Part shown: piece after piece, positions 15,165 through 23,148 of the stretch
Layout: every line of letters starts with the position of its first letter
Position numbering within the stretch: position 1 is the first letter of the stretch
Assembly (NCBI GenBank): GCA_913058555.1
Contig: CAJXRJ010000007.1
Location: 1 to 28,211 of the forward strand
Origin: an uncultured bacterium
GTDB lineage: Bacteria > Planctomycetota > UBA1135 > GCA-002686595
DNA: 28,211 bases
Direction: 5' to 3'
The notes under the pieces: generated by a model
What the model saw: the letters and a program-made list of their open reading frames with translations, nothing else
Told to the model about the DNA's origin: nothing
Database searches by the model: none
Program-made: the position numbers and the translations under genes

Positions 15165-16709
15165 CTACTCCTGATCCGGCCCGGGCTCCTCTTCCGGACC
15201 CTCTTCCGGCTGGCGCTCGATCTCAGCGGGCGCCGTCAGCAGCGCCGCAATCTCCGCGTCGAGCTTCGCAAGGCGAGCCTCTCCGCGGGCGTTCCGCCCC
15301 GGCTCCGACTCCCCGTTGTGGATGGAGCGCCACATCTTCGCCAGCTCCGACAACCAGGTGGCGGCGCGTTCCCGCTCACCCTCTTCTTCGCAGATGGTCG
15401 CAAGGCTGCGGAACAGGAACTCTGACCGCTCCCCAAGGGCGTACGCGTCCTCGAGATAGCGCAGGGCCTCGATCCGGCGGTCGTGCTTGATGAGGAAACG
15501 ACCAACGTCGTGGTAGGCGTCGGAGAGATCCGCGTTGGGATCGAGCTGCGCAACAGCCCCCTGGATCGCCAGAAGCGCTTCCTCCGGGCGGTCGGCTTCG
15601 AAGAGAAGCTCCGCACGCAGGAAGACGGCCTGGGCCATGCACGGGTAGAGCGACATGGCCCGGTCGAGGGCCTGGTGCGCCCCCGGGACACCGTCAATGT
15701 CCTTCGAAGCTGCGACGTACTCCAAGGCAAGGCGCGCCTCGGGCGTGCCCACGCGCCATGAACCGGTGACGGCTCCGCCGGCGCCCTCAAAGAGGCGCTC
15801 CATGCCGAGCTCCAAGCTCACAAGCTTCGCCGTGGAATCCCCTTGGCGGCCGTGGAAATTGGCGAGCTCGCGGTAACAACGCGGATCGGCGGGATCGGAC
15901 TCGATGGCCGTTTCCAGCGCATAGAGCGCGGCGTCGCAGTCCCCTTGGCTCGCGAGAGCTCGCGCCTGCTCCAGCCAGGCGTCCGCCCCGCAGACGAGTC
16001 GTGTGGGGCGAATGAACGAACAGACCTCGTACTCGCCCGCGTCGAATTCGACGAGGGCCAAAGTCCCGCATGCCATGGGAAAGGCGAGGCACGGCGCGGT
16101 GCCGCGATATCCAACGGTGACCGCCATCGACCGATCCCGCTTCGCACCCATCGGGAGCATCGGATCCACCGCGATGCGGCCTATCGACAGCCCGGTGGCC
16201 GGATCGATGGAATCGATGACGTCGTCACCTGCTGCCGTGCGGAGCAGGCAGTGAATGGTCTTGGAGTCGGGCGCGACGGCGGCGTCGGGCAGATCGGAAA
16301 ACGGCAGCGACACCCATTGCACCAGCTGGCCGCGCTGGGCCACGAGGGCGTGGGTGGTTCGGGCGACGTCCGCATTGATGTGAGCGCCCACAAGAACAGC
16401 ACGCAGGGCCCCGTCCGGCGAGTTCACGACGAGGGGTCGGTGGACAACCGCCGATGCGACGGCCTCGGCGACGGGTGCGACCGTGCCGTCTCCGCCGTCC
16501 TGCATCGCGTCGTTCTGGGACGGCTCACCCTGGGCCTGCCCAGGCGTCGGCGTCCCCTCCGGCGTCCCTTCTTGGGGCTCCGCCACGGCCGGCGGCGCGG
16601 ACACCGCGCTCTGACCAGCCTGAACACCCGCGACGGGCATACCCCCAACTTGTAGAGCAGATTGCAAGGCCGCGCCCACGCCCAGCAGTGCCCAATTCAT
16701 AACCACCAT
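15165..16709 (-). CDS. Exported TPR-repeat protein
   Basis: A 514-residue protein starting at an ATG with AAGGGGGAA just upstream. The N-terminus (MNWALLGVGAALQSALQVGGM) is a weak signal or membrane anchor, followed by a low-complexity Pro/Gly/Glu-rich linker (about 35-75), a beta-rich domain (about 85-235) resembling a few propeller blades, then TPR repeats from about 240 to 480 (ARALASQGDCDAALYALETAI, then AVFLRAELLFEADRPEEALLAI, ALRYLEDAYALGE). The tail is very acidic (PEEGPEEEPGPDQE). Its role is probably protein-protein contact at or outside the membrane. It meets the MoxR gene tail to tail across the inverted-repeat element. Confidence 0.82.
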   Translation of the reverse strand: MVVMNWALLGVGAALQSALQVGGMPVAGVQAGQSAVSAPPAVAEPQEGTPEGTPTPGQAQGEPSQNDAMQDGGDGTVAPVAEAVASAVVHRPLVVNSPDGALRAVLVGAHINADVARTTHALVAQRGQLVQWVSLPFSDLPDAAVAPDSKTIHCLLRTAAGDDVIDSIDPATGLSIGRIAVDPMLPMGAKRDRSMAVTVGYRGTAPCLAFPMACGTLALVEFDAGEYEVCSFIRPTRLVCGADAWLEQARALASQGDCDAALYALETAIESDPADPRCYRELANFHGRQGDSTAKLVSLELGMERLFEGAGGAVTGSWRVGTPEARLALEYVAASKDIDGVPGAHQALDRAMSLYPCMAQAVFLRAELLFEADRPEEALLAIQGAVAQLDPNADLSDAYHDVGRFLIKHDRRIEALRYLEDAYALGERSEFLFRSLATICEEEGERERAATWLSELAKMWRSIHNGESEPGRNARGEARLAKLDAEIAALLTAPAEIERQPEEGPEEEPGPDQE

Positions 16710-16809
16710 ATTCCCCCTTCCAAAGACTCCGTAGGGCTCTTCGGTGGCCTGGGCGAATCCCTGAAGGTCTTTCAGGCGGAATCGGTGGGGTCCGACAGGC
16801 TAAGCAGCC

Positions 16810-17877
16810 TCAGTCCCGACTCTTGGGCAGTCCCCTGTCCGCAAGTTGCCGGGCAAGCTCTGTGGTGTACCGGGCGGCCGCTGCAGGAACGAGATGGAAG
16901 GGGTTCTCGAGCTCGGTGTTCGGGAACGGCTGCAAGGGAACATCCAAGCGGTTCGCTCGCTCCGATCCAGCGCAGGCTTTGTCGATGCAGTCGTGGATCT
17001 TCGCGAGGAACGCCTGGTGCTCAGGGCGATCCACTAGGCCCTCCCAGATCGGGCCATCCACAAAGAGGAGGTCGTAGCCGCGCTGGTCGGCGTCCCGCAC
17101 GAGGGCTTCGATCGCGGCGGCCTCGCGTGCGCTCGGGATGGGCCCTTCCGCCGCCGACATCTGCTCGAGCATGGTCTTCGCAAAGGGCGCCACCCCGTCC
17201 GGGTAGGCGCGGGTCATGAGGGTCGTCCCGCCCGGCTGCACCGGAAGCAGGTCCGATTGAATGTGCCAGGCCCCGTGGAGCAGGCTGCGCTCGAAGCTCT
17301 TGTGCTGCGCGAAGAGCGGCAGGGCACGGGCAGCGAGGAACTGCAGGGTCCGCAGCGGCCCGAGTCCCTCGCCCGGAAGGCGCGTGCCCGATTCGGACCA
17401 GCTGATGGGGACCTGCGCAAATTCAGACCCCGTGGGGTCGAGCAGGAAGGTGCGGCTGCCCGTAACGAAGAGAACGAGGCTCGGGGGAGATTCCGAAGCC
17501 CGAATCACCTCGTCCAGGAACCACGCGGAACCGGTGACTTGGAATTTGCCGTACGTGCAGTAGTTCCGGGCCGGCACGCCCAGCTCGGCCTCAAGGACAT
17601 CGGTCGACACGGCGAAGTTGCCGCTGGAGTCGCCGATGATCGCGATGCCTTCCGGAGCGATCCCCTGGGAGGCAAGGTCCCACTTCTTCGCGACGATCAT
17701 GCCGTCGAAGGCGCGCTCGGAGGCGGGGCTCTTCGCGATGGCGTAAGCGTTCACGCCGAACACGAGTAGCGCTGTGAGACCGAGGATCCAGGCGATCCCC
17801 GAGGCGCGCATGGGGTGATCCTGCTCGCCCGCGAGTCGGTTGCTCGGGTCCTTGGGTTTTGGTTCGGCCTTCGACAT
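16810..17877 (-). CDS. SGNH-like membrane protein, partner of MBOAT acyltransferase
   Basis: A 355-residue protein with a cytoplasmic N-terminus, one transmembrane helix at about 26-48, and an exported domain. IAIIGDSSGNFAV (79-91) supplies the GDS block with Ser84, as in AlgJ/AlgX and DltD-like proteins that work with MBOAT transferases. The C-terminal block reads ENPFHLVPAAAARYT, where SGNH enzymes normally have DxxH (or DxH in AlgX): His328 is present but the Asp is Asn325 or absent. The GxND block is also not evident (FVTGSRT). The ATG shares its A with the TGA of the MBOAT gene (TGATG), so both are made together. It may bind or transfer acyl groups onto an exported polymer, or be a non-catalytic partner. 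Confidence 0.8.
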   Translation of the reverse strand: MSKAEPKPKDPSNRLAGEQDHPMRASGIAWILGLTALLVFGVNAYAIAKSPASERAFDGMIVAKKWDLASQGIAPEGIAIIGDSSGNFAVSTDVLEAELGVPARNYCTYGKFQVTGSAWFLDEVIRASESPPSLVLFVTGSRTFLLDPTGSEFAQVPISWSESGTRLPGEGLGPLRTLQFLAARALPLFAQHKSFERSLLHGAWHIQSDLLPVQPGGTTLMTRAYPDGVAPFAKTMLEQMSAAEGPIPSAREAAAIEALVRDADQRGYDLLFVDGPIWEGLVDRPEHQAFLAKIHDCIDKACAGSERANRLDVPLQPFPNTELENPFHLVPAAAARYTTELARQLADRGLPKSRD

Positions 17878-19295
17878 CAGAACTGGAAGTAGAAGAACTC
17901 GTAGGGCTGTCGCACACCGAAGACGCACATGCCGAGGATCAAGAACGCGAACAGCAGCGCTTTCGCGGGCACCGGCAGTCGCAGGGCCACGTTGAGGTCC
18001 TTCGTGCCGTGCTGGAAGAGCTGCATCAGGACCAGGGGCCAGGTGAAGATCGCGAGGTGGCGCAGGTTGTTCGCCGCCTTAGGTGTGAGCTCGAACGACT
18101 GGTGCGTGAAGAGGTGCCAGAACTGCTCGACGGAAGTGCAGCGCACGATGGCCATGCCGATGAGCATGGGAACCCAGAAGAGCACGATCCTCGTCCACTC
18201 CGACACGGGGCCGAATGTCCGCTTGGTGGGTACACCGCGGGCATCTAGCCAGAGGCGTTCGATGACCAGGAGGACGCCGTGGTAGCTCCCCCACAGCACA
18301 TACGGCCAGGCTGCACCGTGCCAAAGCCCGCCCAGCGCCATGACGAGGAACATGTTCCGGTACGCCTTCCATTTCGCGCCGCGGTTGCCCCCGAGCGGTA
18401 TGTAGAGGTAGTCCCGCAGCCACGTCGAGAGGCTCACGTGCCAGCGCAGCCAGAAGTCACTCGGTCCGGTGGCGAGGTAGGGCAGGCGGAAGTTGAGCAG
18501 GAAGTCGAAGCCCATGAGCTTCGCAAGGCCCCGTGCGATGTCCGAGTAACCGGAGAAGTCGCAGTAGATGTGGATCGTGAAAGCGAGCACCGCGGTGACC
18601 GGCTCAAGTCCGTGCAGCGCCTGCCAGTCCACGAACATCGGGTTCGCAACCACCGCCGCCTGATCCGCGATGACGGTCTTCTTGAAGTAGCCCCAGAGGA
18701 CCAGCCATAGACCCGTTTGAACCTTGGAAGCGGTGACCTCACGGGGCGCTTCGATCTGGGGCAAGAGCCGCGACGCGCGCTCGATGGGGCCAGCGACGAG
18801 CTGCGGGAAGAAGCTCACGAAGAGGCCGAAGCTGAGGATGTCGTTCGTCGCCGGCATGCGCCGGCGGTAGACATCGATCGTGTAGCTGAGGGTCTGGAAC
18901 GTGTAGAAGCTGATGCCGACGGGCAGCAGGATCTCAAGCGTTTGGATGTTGGCCTGGAGCCCGAGCTCAGAGAGGAGCTTGGCCGTGCTCTGGACGAAGA
19001 ACCCGAAGTACTTGAAGAACCCGAGGATGCCCAAGTTGACGAGCACCGACAGGGTGACCAGGCGCTTGCGTTTGCGTTCGTCCTCTGCGGCGCTCAGCCG
19101 CCTGCCGATCGCGAAGTCCACCACGGTGGAAATGGCGAGCAGCGCGAGAAAGCGCGTGTCCCAGTAGCCGTAGAAAACGTAGCTGGCCGCCAAGAGCCAT
19201 CCGTTTTGGGCGCGATAGCGCCTCTTCCCGAGGGCGAGATAGACGCCGTACACAACGGCGAAGAAGAGCGGGAAGATCCAGGAGTTGAACTGCAT
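17877..19295 (-). CDS. MBOAT O-acyltransferase (AlgI/DltB/PatA type)
   Basis: A 472-residue polytopic membrane enzyme that moves acyl groups across or within the membrane for O-acylation of a polysaccharide. Conserved landmarks are FFKYFGFF (93-100), LPVGISFYTFQTLSY (124-138), FFPQLVAGPIERA (162-174), CDFSGYSDIARG (245-256), NFRLPYLATGPSDFWLRWHVSLSTWLRDYLYIPLGGNR (about 268-305) and GGLWHGAAW with the catalytic His326. Length and layout are those of AlgI. I start at MQFNSW, the normal family beginning, with AAGG five bases upstream; a TTG further out would add unlike sequence. The SGNH partner follows in a one-base overlap. No alginate-type synthesis genes are in the window. Confidence 0.95.
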   Translation of the reverse strand: MQFNSWIFPLFFAVVYGVYLALGKRRYRAQNGWLLAASYVFYGYWDTRFLALLAISTVVDFAIGRRLSAAEDERKRKRLVTLSVLVNLGILGFFKYFGFFVQSTAKLLSELGLQANIQTLEILLPVGISFYTFQTLSYTIDVYRRRMPATNDILSFGLFVSFFPQLVAGPIERASRLLPQIEAPREVTASKVQTGLWLVLWGYFKKTVIADQAAVVANPMFVDWQALHGLEPVTAVLAFTIHIYCDFSGYSDIARGLAKLMGFDFLLNFRLPYLATGPSDFWLRWHVSLSTWLRDYLYIPLGGNRGAKWKAYRNMFLVMALGGLWHGAAWPYVLWGSYHGVLLVIERLWLDARGVPTKRTFGPVSEWTRIVLFWVPMLIGMAIVRCTSVEQFWHLFTHQSFELTPKAANNLRHLAIFTWPLVLMQLFQHGTKDLNVALRLPVPAKALLFAFLILGMCVFGVRQPYEFFYFQF

Positions 19296-19408
19296 GCTGC
19301 CTTGGGGGGGACGCAGGTTAGCGGCCAACCGAGCGTTGGCTCGGGAGAGACTGCCCAGAAGTCAGCCCTGCGGGACCATTCGGCGACAAGGGGCGTGGGA
19401 CGAGACAC

Positions 19409-19445
19409 AAAAAGGGGCGCCCGAGAAGAATCTCGGGCGCCCCTT
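19409..19445 (-). terminator. Intrinsic terminator for the leftward gene at 19503
   Basis: A perfect 15-bp stem (19412-19426 with 19431-19445) closed by a four-base loop, GC-rich, followed on the minus strand by five T residues (19409-19413 on the plus strand read AAAAA). It lies about 57 bases past the stop of the small gene ending at 19503 and upstream of the MBOAT gene, so it separates the two transcripts. Confidence 0.85.
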
Positions 19446-19502
19446 GGAAGGCAGTGGTTTGAGCGTCCCCCCCCTGGGGCCACCCAACGTGGGCGGTGGG
19501 GA

Positions 19503-19952
19503 TCAGCCCTGGAGCTTGGCGCCCAGCTCGTCGAAGTCGACGGCCTTGAGCTCGTGCTCGGTGATCTTGCCCATGCGCTCGAAGCGGCGCTGTTCGTCGG
19601 AGGAGCTCATCTCAGCGCCGGCACCGATCGGTAGGCGCTTGGGGAGGAACTTGTGCTCGCCGGCGGTGCGGACGACCTCGGCGAGGTTCTCCGGGAGACC
19701 GTCGGGGAGGGCCTCGCGGCGCTGGAGAGCCCGGCGGGCCCGCTTGCAGACCTCGAGGGTGCTCGTGAGGTTCGTCCGGATCTTGGCGAGGCGCTCGATG
19801 TCGGCGCTGGGTCCGTTGATGGAACGGTCGACCTTTGCGCTGGCGACCTCCAGAACGGCGATCAGCGTGTTCAGCTTGCGCATGAGGCGCTCGCGGTACT
19901 CAGGGGATTCGAGGTCCGAATCCTTGAAGGGCTCTTGGGGCTGCTGGCTCAT
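19503..19952 (-). CDS. Small helical protein of unknown function
   Basis: A 149-residue soluble protein I do not recognise. It has no signal peptide or membrane segment. Residues about 18-75 (YRERLMRKLNTLIAVLEVAS and the next helix to CKRARRALQRRE) look like a helical hairpin, followed by a proline-rich bend and a second helical part ending in KAVDFDELGAKL. The composition is highly charged. It is a single-gene unit with its own intrinsic terminator downstream. Coding potential is supported by an in-frame start, balanced composition and the terminator placement; function cannot be given. Confidence 0.68.
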   Translation of the reverse strand: MSQQPQEPFKDSDLESPEYRERLMRKLNTLIAVLEVASAKVDRSINGPSADIERLAKIRTNLTSTLEVCKRARRALQRREALPDGLPENLAEVVRTAGEHKFLPKRLPIGAGAEMSSSDEQRRFERMGKITEHELKAVDFDELGAKLQG

Positions 19953-20140
19953 CTCTGTGGCGAATGTAGGCGGTGGAAGCGATGAGCACGAGGTGTCGAT
20001 CTCGGCTCACTTCAATGTACCCCCTTCCCCGTGCCGAGGCGCTGGGCAGCCCGACGCTCCCAGAATGAGAGCCTTCGAGGACCCACTGCCCCCGAAGCGG
20101 CCCCGGGGATGGGCCAGGGAGAGAACCCTCCCGGCGCGAC

Positions 20141-21223
20141 CTAGCGAACGGCCGATTCGACCAGCTGCCGGAGCGCGGTCGTCGAAACGCGGCCAGCCAC
20201 GATGAACGGAACACCGGAGGCACGGCCGAAGCCGTAGTCCCATGACCCTTGGCGCAGCACACGGAGCTGGTCGTCACCGACGCCAGCGGAGCCCGAAGTG
20301 ACCGCAGCGTGGGCGAAGCTCAGGGACTCGATGCCATCGGTCGCGTGGATCCTTGCCCAGGACCCCGCCGGCAAGAACGACTCGCCTGTTTGGATGAAGT
20401 GCACCGGGACGGCGAACGTCTCGACCTCGTAGACCTCGTAGCCCGCGGGCAGGAGATCCGGCACGAGGACGGAGAAGCCGGCTTGGTCGTCGAGGGAGCC
20501 GTTCAGGTCGAGGCTGTTGCCCGCGAAGCTCGCGCCGCCAAGGGTCAGGCCGCTCAGCACTGGGCGGTAGGAGAAGGCCTCGTAGGCAGACGACGCGAGG
20601 GGGGCACCGGCGCTGTCAAACTCCGTCCAACCCAGCACGAAGCCCGTCGTGGGATCGAAGTCCACGATGTAGCGCCCGGGGCGAGTCGCCGGGGCGACGT
20701 GACGAAGGAATTCGACTTGCTCGCACTCGATGCCCGCAAGGGTCGAGGTCTGCGGCAGGTGCGTGATCGTGTAGTTCGCGCTCGCAAGATCGAGATCTTG
20801 GATGCGGAAGTCGCGCTTGGACCAGAACACGTCCACTGAACGGGCGTGCGCCACTTCGTAAAGCGAACCGTCCGTTCCCGAGGGAAGCTCGATCGCTTCC
20901 AAGAGCTCGATGGTGTAGCCGCCTGCACCGTCGGACCCGACTTCTTCGAGGATCTCCAGGAGTTCAGGGAGACCGTCCGAATCGACCTCGTACTGCTTGA
21001 TCCGCCGAACACCGCGGAACGGGAGACGATCGCGCGAGCCCACGGAAAACGCGAGGAAGTCCGGAAGGGACGTCCAGGTCATCGCTTGCTCCGTGGAGTC
21101 CTCGCTGCCCTGCACGTCCACGTTGGCGCCAGCATCCGAGCAGCCGGTCAGCGAAACCACGGCGAGGCCAAGGGCCACGGCCGCCGCGGCCAAAGAGGAA
21201 CTGTGCTGGCGTGTACGCGACAT
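20141..21223 (-). CDS. RseB/MucB-like lipoprotein, putative sigma-regulatory sensor
   Basis: A 360-residue lipoprotein with a clear lipobox LTGC (Cys28) after a basic start and hydrophobic run. The body follows the RseB/MucB plan: an N-terminal lipid-binding-like domain containing YIVDFDPTTGFVLGWTEFDS (compare the LLWRIDPESGLLLRSELLD region of RseB) and YEAFSYRP, then a C-terminal domain starting LLPAGYEVYEVE and ending WDYGFGRASGVPFIVAGRVSTTALRQLVESA, like the RseB ending GDYQVTVVGEVPPATVRQFAEAV. RseB holds the anti-sigma factor in check in the periplasm. The start ATG overlaps the anti-sigma TGA (TGATG). I infer it senses envelope lipids or misfolded proteins. Similarity is by pattern only. 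Confidence 0.75.
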   Translation of the reverse strand: MSRTRQHSSSLAAAAVALGLAVVSLTGCSDAGANVDVQGSEDSTEQAMTWTSLPDFLAFSVGSRDRLPFRGVRRIKQYEVDSDGLPELLEILEEVGSDGAGGYTIELLEAIELPSGTDGSLYEVAHARSVDVFWSKRDFRIQDLDLASANYTITHLPQTSTLAGIECEQVEFLRHVAPATRPGRYIVDFDPTTGFVLGWTEFDSAGAPLASSAYEAFSYRPVLSGLTLGGASFAGNSLDLNGSLDDQAGFSVLVPDLLPAGYEVYEVETFAVPVHFIQTGESFLPAGSWARIHATDGIESLSFAHAAVTSGSAGVGDDQLRVLRQGSWDYGFGRASGVPFIVAGRVSTTALRQLVESAVR

Positions 21224-22173
21224 CACAGGGCCCCCCCCAAGAGACGGAGCATGTTGCGATCGTCGTCGGAGAGGTTGTCCTCGTCGAGCATCACGACCTC
21301 CAGGCGGACCCGCGCCACGCGCTCCGGTCCCCCCGCGGCCATTCCTTCTCCGCCGGCCCCATCAGCAAGAGCGACCGAAGGGTTCGCCTCCGCAGGTGCA
21401 TCACCGTTGGATGAGGGGGATTCTTGGTTGCCGCGCACTGCGATCGTGACCACCAAGATGGCGGCCAGCCCCATCGAGACCAAAGCCGCCGCAACGCTGC
21501 GGGCGCCGATGGGCTCATCTGAGGCTGAACTGCTGGCGCTGGCAACGGCGGGCGTCCCTTGATCGCCGCGCTGAAGCTGCGACTGGACGCGCTCGGTGAG
21601 CTCGTCGGGGGCCCCTTGGCGCCCGAGGCGCGAGGTCATGGACTTGGCGTTCGCCTTCAAAGGATCCGAGAGCGACTCTTCGACGAGCCGATCGAGGACA
21701 CCAGGCGCACGGAAGGGGCCAGGCGCGGTATCTGCGTCGCCCCCGAGGTAATCGCCGATCACCATCCGCGCGACGGCCTCGTCGAGCTCCCGCGGGACAG
21801 GCTGCGAGGCCAGGGCTTGGACTTGCTGAACGGCCCGGTCCTGACGCGCGCCCGAGTGAAGGCTGGCGACCACGAGCCCGTCCAATTCAAACGGAGCGGG
21901 CTTGGGGACGAGGGATTCGAGCGCCCGAACCTGGGCAGCCGCACGCCTGAGGGCCGCCAATCGCTGGGTGTGCCCCTTGGGCTCCGTCGACCAGGTCGAG
22001 TCAAAGCCGGAGTCCATCACGCTCAACCGCAGGGTCAGCTCATCGTCGGAGAGCGTGTCCACTGGTGCGCCCAACGCTCCGCCTTCGGCGGCGCTTGCCT
22101 GCACGAAGTCAAGCCACTCCACCGGAAGCGGAGTGCCCTTGGGCTCTGGGTTAGTGTTGGGCTCGGCGGACAT
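21223..22173 (-). CDS. Putative transmembrane anti-sigma factor with AP-EL repeats
   Basis: A 316-residue protein with a long cytoplasmic N-terminal part, one transmembrane helix at about 225-247 and a short exterior tail. It lies directly between the ECF sigma gene and the RseB-like lipoprotein gene, the position of RseA. It has no HxxxCxxC zinc motif. Instead four short segments follow one pattern: APFELDGLVVASL (93-105), VPRELDEAVARMV (127-139), APGVLDRLVEESL (156-168) and APDELTERVQSQL (188-200). Such AP..L..R(I/V)...L segments occur, usually singly or as pairs, in anti-sigma proteins. Function is inferred from order and topology; sequence alone would be weak. Confidence 0.78.
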   Translation of the reverse strand: MSAEPNTNPEPKGTPLPVEWLDFVQASAAEGGALGAPVDTLSDDELTLRLSVMDSGFDSTWSTEPKGHTQRLAALRRAAAQVRALESLVPKPAPFELDGLVVASLHSGARQDRAVQQVQALASQPVPRELDEAVARMVIGDYLGGDADTAPGPFRAPGVLDRLVEESLSDPLKANAKSMTSRLGRQGAPDELTERVQSQLQRGDQGTPAVASASSSASDEPIGARSVAAALVSMGLAAILVVTIAVRGNQESPSSNGDAPAEANPSVALADGAGGEGMAAGGPERVARVRLEVVMLDEDNLSDDDRNMLRLLGGAL

Positions 22174-22214
22174 GGCAGGGAGAAGGCGATGGAACGCAGG
22201 TTGAATAGCCGAAG

Positions 22215-22853
22215 CTAGACGGCGGGGCCCCGTTCAATGAAGTGTCGATCGACGACGGGGGTCAGCTCGCGGTCGAGGGCTGCGTGGGCGCGGGAGAGGC
22301 GAGACTTGACGGTGCCCAAGGAGATCTGAAGCGTTTCGGCGATCTCCTCGTAGCTGAGGCTCTGTAGATAACGGAGCACCACAATCGCCTTCATCTTCGG
22401 AGAGAGGCGATCGATGGCGTGCTGAATGTCGATCTCCAGCTCGTGGCGCGAGGCGGCCGCCGTGGGGGCCTCGGTCGAGTCGTCGCGGATCTGCAGGGGC
22501 CCAGCGTAGGACTCGGATTCCGCGGATCGCATCGTGTCGAGGGAAGCCACGTTCCGGGCACCGGAGCGACGCTTGATGTCGATGCTTGCGTTGACCGCGA
22601 CGCGATAAACCCAGCTCGAGAACTTTGACTCAAAGCGGAAGCCGGCGATCTTGCGGTACAGGATCCCGAAGGTCTCCTGGGAGGCATCGAGGGCGTCCGT
22701 GGCGTTGCCGGTAATGCGGAAACAAGCGTTGTAGACGCGATCCTTGAAGAGCTCATAGAGCTCACGGAAAGCGCCTTGGAATCCGGCGTCAGGCTCGGCT
22801 TGGCACCGAAGTACCAAGTCGCGGTCGGGGTCTGTTCTGAGGGGTCCAGTCAT
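22215..22853 (-). CDS. ECF sigma factor, RpoE-like
   Basis: A 212-residue group IV sigma factor. Region 2 is about 27-98, with FRELYELFKDRVYNACFRITGN, DALDASQETF and FSSWVYRVAVNASIDIKRR; region 4 is about 150-197, with LSPKMKAIVVLRYLQSLSYEEIAETL and GTVKSRLSRAHAAL. These are typical RpoE-type features. I start at the ATG at 22853; a TTG nine bases up is an alternative. There is no Shine-Dalgarno site, and a possible ECF-type promoter lies so close upstream that the mRNA could be nearly leaderless. The gene heads an operon with a one-TM protein and an RseB-like lipoprotein, so it probably responds to envelope stress. Confidence 0.93.
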   Translation of the reverse strand: MTGPLRTDPDRDLVLRCQAEPDAGFQGAFRELYELFKDRVYNACFRITGNATDALDASQETFGILYRKIAGFRFESKFSSWVYRVAVNASIDIKRRSGARNVASLDTMRSAESESYAGPLQIRDDSTEAPTAAASRHELEIDIQHAIDRLSPKMKAIVVLRYLQSLSYEEIAETLQISLGTVKSRLSRAHAALDRELTPVVDRHFIERGPAV

Positions 22854-22866
22854 TAGAGACAACTAA

Positions 22867-22895
22867 GAGGACGCGCGGCGACCCGCTGGGGTTCC
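22867..22895 (-). promoter_or_regulatory. Possible ECF-type promoter of the sigma operon
   Basis: On the minus strand GGAACCC (22889-22895) is followed after 17 bases by TCCTC (22867-22871), resembling the GGAAC...TC pattern of RpoE-type promoters. Transcription would begin only a few bases before the ATG at 22853, matching the missing ribosome site. The spacing is slightly long and the match partial, so this is a candidate for autoregulation only. Confidence 0.3.
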
Positions 22896-23148
22896 GCACG
22901 GGAGCAAGTTGGAGAGTGCAATTTCGCGTCAAACATTGCCCTCCTGGAGCACCGTACAACGGGCACTTCCCGAAGCGAGACGCGAAAGGGGCGTTTGCGG
23001 CCGGGGAATCCAGGACTGAGCCCCAAAATGAGCCCTCCCTGGGTGCCGTAGCGGCTTTACGCCCATCGCAGTCACCACCAGCTGTGCCGACCACGGAGCC
23101 CGGCCACATGGCCCGGCGACGAAGAGGCCGAACGGCCTCCACGAGACA

